Positions 62,001-64,000 of a stretch of 64,000 bases of DNA are shown here, piece by piece. The stretch comes from Choristoneura fumiferana. Its lineage: Eukaryota; Arthropoda; Insecta; Lepidoptera; Tortricidae. The translations under genes were made by a program, and so were the position numbers. Below the pieces are notes generated by a model. It did no database searches. It had not been told where the DNA came from and saw nothing but the letters and a program-made list of their open reading frames with translations. The first letter of the stretch is position 1; every line of letters begins with the position of its first letter. The DNA lies in assembly GCF_025370935.1 (NCBI RefSeq), contig NC_133472.1, forward strand, positions 27,452,401-27,516,400, written 5' to 3'.

Positions 62001-62957
62001 ATGCTGCAGAACGGTACAGCTTGTCAGTCTGAGAGTCCATGGTCTTCTCCGCTTCATCTAGTACCCAAGAAAGATGACGGCTGGCGACCATGCGGCGATT
62101 ACCGTGCCCTTAATGCGCGTACGATTCCAGACAAGTACCCGATCCGACATATTCAAGACTTTACGCAGCAACTCGCCGGGAGTACAATATTTTCCAAGGT
62201 TGATCTTGTCAAAGCCTATAACCAGATCCCAGTTTATCCGGATGACATCAAGAAGACAGCCATTATCACACCTTTTGGCCTGTTTCAGTTTCCATACATG
62301 ACGTTTGGTCTCCGGAACGCAGCTCAAACGTTTCAACGTTTCATGGACGAAGCGCTGCGAGGTCTGGATTTCTGCTATGGATACTTGGACGATATTCTGA
62401 TCTTCTCTCGAAACGCAGAAGAGCATCACCAACATCTCCATCAACTATTTCGTCGACTGTCAGAGTATGGTATCCTCATCAACACTGCAAAATGTGAGTT
62501 TGGTGTAACGAACATCACCTTTCTTGGCCATGAAGTGTCCGCAGAGGGGATCCGTCCGCTACAGTCTAAGGTACAAGCAATCCAAGACTACCCTGTACCC
62601 AAGAATGTCAAGGAACTCAGACGATTCCTGGGCATGTTCAACTTCTACAGAAGGTTCGTACCAGGTGCATCAGCTTTGCAAGCGCCCTTGAACGTCGTAC
62701 TGTCCGGTCCGAAGAAGAAGCCAACGCAAGAGATCGAGATGACAGAAGACATGATGCATGCATTCGAGTCATGTAAGCAAGCTCTCTCTCAAGCCACTCT
62801 TCTCGCTCATCCGCTGACAGACGTCGAGCTCGCTATCCACACTGACGCCTCAGACGTTTCCATCGGCGCAGTCTTACAGCAGCGCGCAGCACCGGAAGCC
62901 TGGGAACCACTAGCATTCTTTTTCAAGACCACTGAATCCTGCTCAAAAGAAGTATAG
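62001..62957 (+). pseudogene. reverse transcriptase and RNase H start
   Basis: Open for 318 codons. It has the RT palm with the YLDD catalytic motif at residues 128-131, the thumb, and the RNase H opening HTDASDVSIGAVLQQ. The frame breaks around 62925-62945, and RNase H continues in another frame. The RT start is upstream of the first Met, in a broken frame from ~61720. Confidence 0.92.
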
Positions 62958-64000
62958 TCCGTATGACAGAGAACTGCTGGCTATATACGACGCTATCAGA
63001 CATTTTCGTCACATGGTCGAGGCCAGACCCTTCATCATCTATACGGATCATAAACCTTTGACGTTTGCATTCACCACCGCTAGAGACAAATGCTCACCGA
63101 GACAGTTCCGATACTTAGACTTCATCTCACAGTTTAGTACGGACATACGGTACGTAGCGGGAAAAGATAACGTTGTTGCAGACGCACTCTCAAGAGTAGA
63201 AGAAATAAATGGGTCAATCAACTACGAAAGCCTTGCACGCGCTCAAGATAAAGATCCTGAACTGCAAGCGCTTCTTCAAGTTGACTCATCATCATCATCA
63301 TCATCGTCTTCATTGAATCTCAAGAAAATCAAATCTTTTGAAAATAATTTCGAAATTTATTGCGACATCTCCACCGGTAATTCAAGACCTTACCTTACTC
63401 AAGCCTTTCGTCGTGCAGCTTTCAACTCATTGCACGGTTTGAGCCATCCAGGTGCAAACGCAACTGTCAAATTGGTGACGCAACGATTCGTCTGGCCCGA
63501 CATACGCAGAGATTGTCGCCGTTGGGCGAGAGAATGCACAGATTGCCAGAGACAAAATTTCACGTCATACGTCATCACCCATATCATCATTTCATACACC
63601 ATCACTTCGTTTTTCACATGTCCACATGGACATAGTAGGGCCATTACCATTTTCTTGTGGTTACAGATACTGCTTGACGGTCATTGATCGCTTCACCCGT
63701 TGGCCTGAGGCCTACCCCTTGGCTGACATCACAGCGGAGACCTGCGCGCGAGCCTTCATCGCGGGCTGGGTCGCCCGCTTCGGCTGCCCTGTCAAAATCA
63801 CCACAGACAGGGGCAGGCAGTTTGAGTCCGAGCTGTTCCACACCTTGTCATCCATCCTCGGGGCAGAGCACCGGCCTACCACATCCTATCATCCGGCCTG
63901 CAACGGGATCATTGAGAGACTCCACCGCCAGCTCAAGTCCTCAATCATGTGCCACTCCAATACGCACTGGGCTGAAGCCTTACCCTTGGTGCTGCTGGGC
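62946..64000 (+). pseudogene. RNase H end and integrase
   Basis: RNase H ends at DALSRV (~63198). The integrase zinc-binding HHCC motif (H-x3-H ... C-x2-C) lies at ~63430-63550. A frameshifted gap at ~63560-63640 follows, then the D,D35E core (VIDRF, TTDRG, GIIERLH) to the right edge. A run of TCATCA codons at ~63285-63310 has inserted a serine tract. Confidence 0.9.

Larger units (their letters stand above)
60157..64000 (+). mobile_element. Ty3/Gypsy LTR retrotransposon (CsRn1-like), degenerate, cut by window edge
   Basis: An insect LTR element in + orientation, opposite to Ldh. Order is 5' LTR, primer site, gag, protease, reverse transcriptase, RNase H, integrase; the end and 3' LTR are outside. 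The reading frame is broken repeatedly (in gag, at protease, at RNase H and in integrase), so this copy is inactive. The tRNA-Trp primer site and a C-x2-H-x9-C-x3-C Gag motif point to the CsRn1 clade (Kabuki of silkworm is a member). No env is visible. Confidence 0.92.

Overview
The window looks like nuclear DNA of an insect, most probably a moth or butterfly. Exons are short and GC-rich, introns are long and AT-rich with GT/AG borders, and the non-coding DNA is crowded with short transposon families whose wording I associate with Lepidoptera (tRNA-derived SINEs, Tc1-like and hAT miniature elements, RTE-type and jockey/CR1-like LINE pieces, and a Ty3/Gypsy element of the type primed by tRNA-Trp). 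The order is inferred; no marker gene fixes the species.

Two host genes are supported, arranged tail to tail. On the + strand, 17 exons from 11525 to 46795 encode the C-terminal 1,126 residues of a Trio/Kalirin-family Rho guanine-nucleotide exchange factor: linker, second DH-PH (GEF2) module, linker, Ig domain, FN3 domain and a protein-kinase domain to the stop codon. Every exon-exon junction keeps the reading frame. The N-terminal half (Sec14, spectrin repeats, GEF1, SH3) is not seen and should lie left of the window. On the - strand, five exons from 58838 down to 51484 encode residues ~43 to the end of L-lactate dehydrogenase (290 residues). Its first coding exon, with the NAD-binding glycine motif, is not in the window and should lie right of it.

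Layout. 1-475: RTE-type LINE fragment (-). 476-11524: presumed upstream trio intron with a 1.6-kb long-terminal-inverted-repeat element, foldbacks and repeats. 11525-28416: trio linker and GEF2 exons, with an 8.3-kb intron (11598-19862) that contains a repeat cluster. 28417-43263: two long introns around one linker exon, holding a SINE with target duplication, nested inverted-repeat elements, two tRNA-like modules, a GC-rich possible alternative terminal exon and a 5'-truncated LINE with target duplication. 43264-46795: Ig-FN3-kinase exons. 46796-51483: convergent intergenic region and both 3' UTRs. 51484-58838: Ldh, whose introns are loaded with inserted elements. 60157-64000: degenerate Ty3/Gypsy LTR retrotransposon, running off the right edge and probably lying in Ldh intron 1.

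The two genes have unrelated jobs: Trio activates Rho GTPases at the membrane and cytoskeleton, Ldh interconverts pyruvate and lactate in the cytosol. The less expected content is the kinase-bearing Trio tail with an altered catalytic loop, a possible short Trio isoform, an unclassified 0.7-0.8-kb repeat family present twice with 6-bp target duplications, and several nested or back-to-back inverted-repeat elements.
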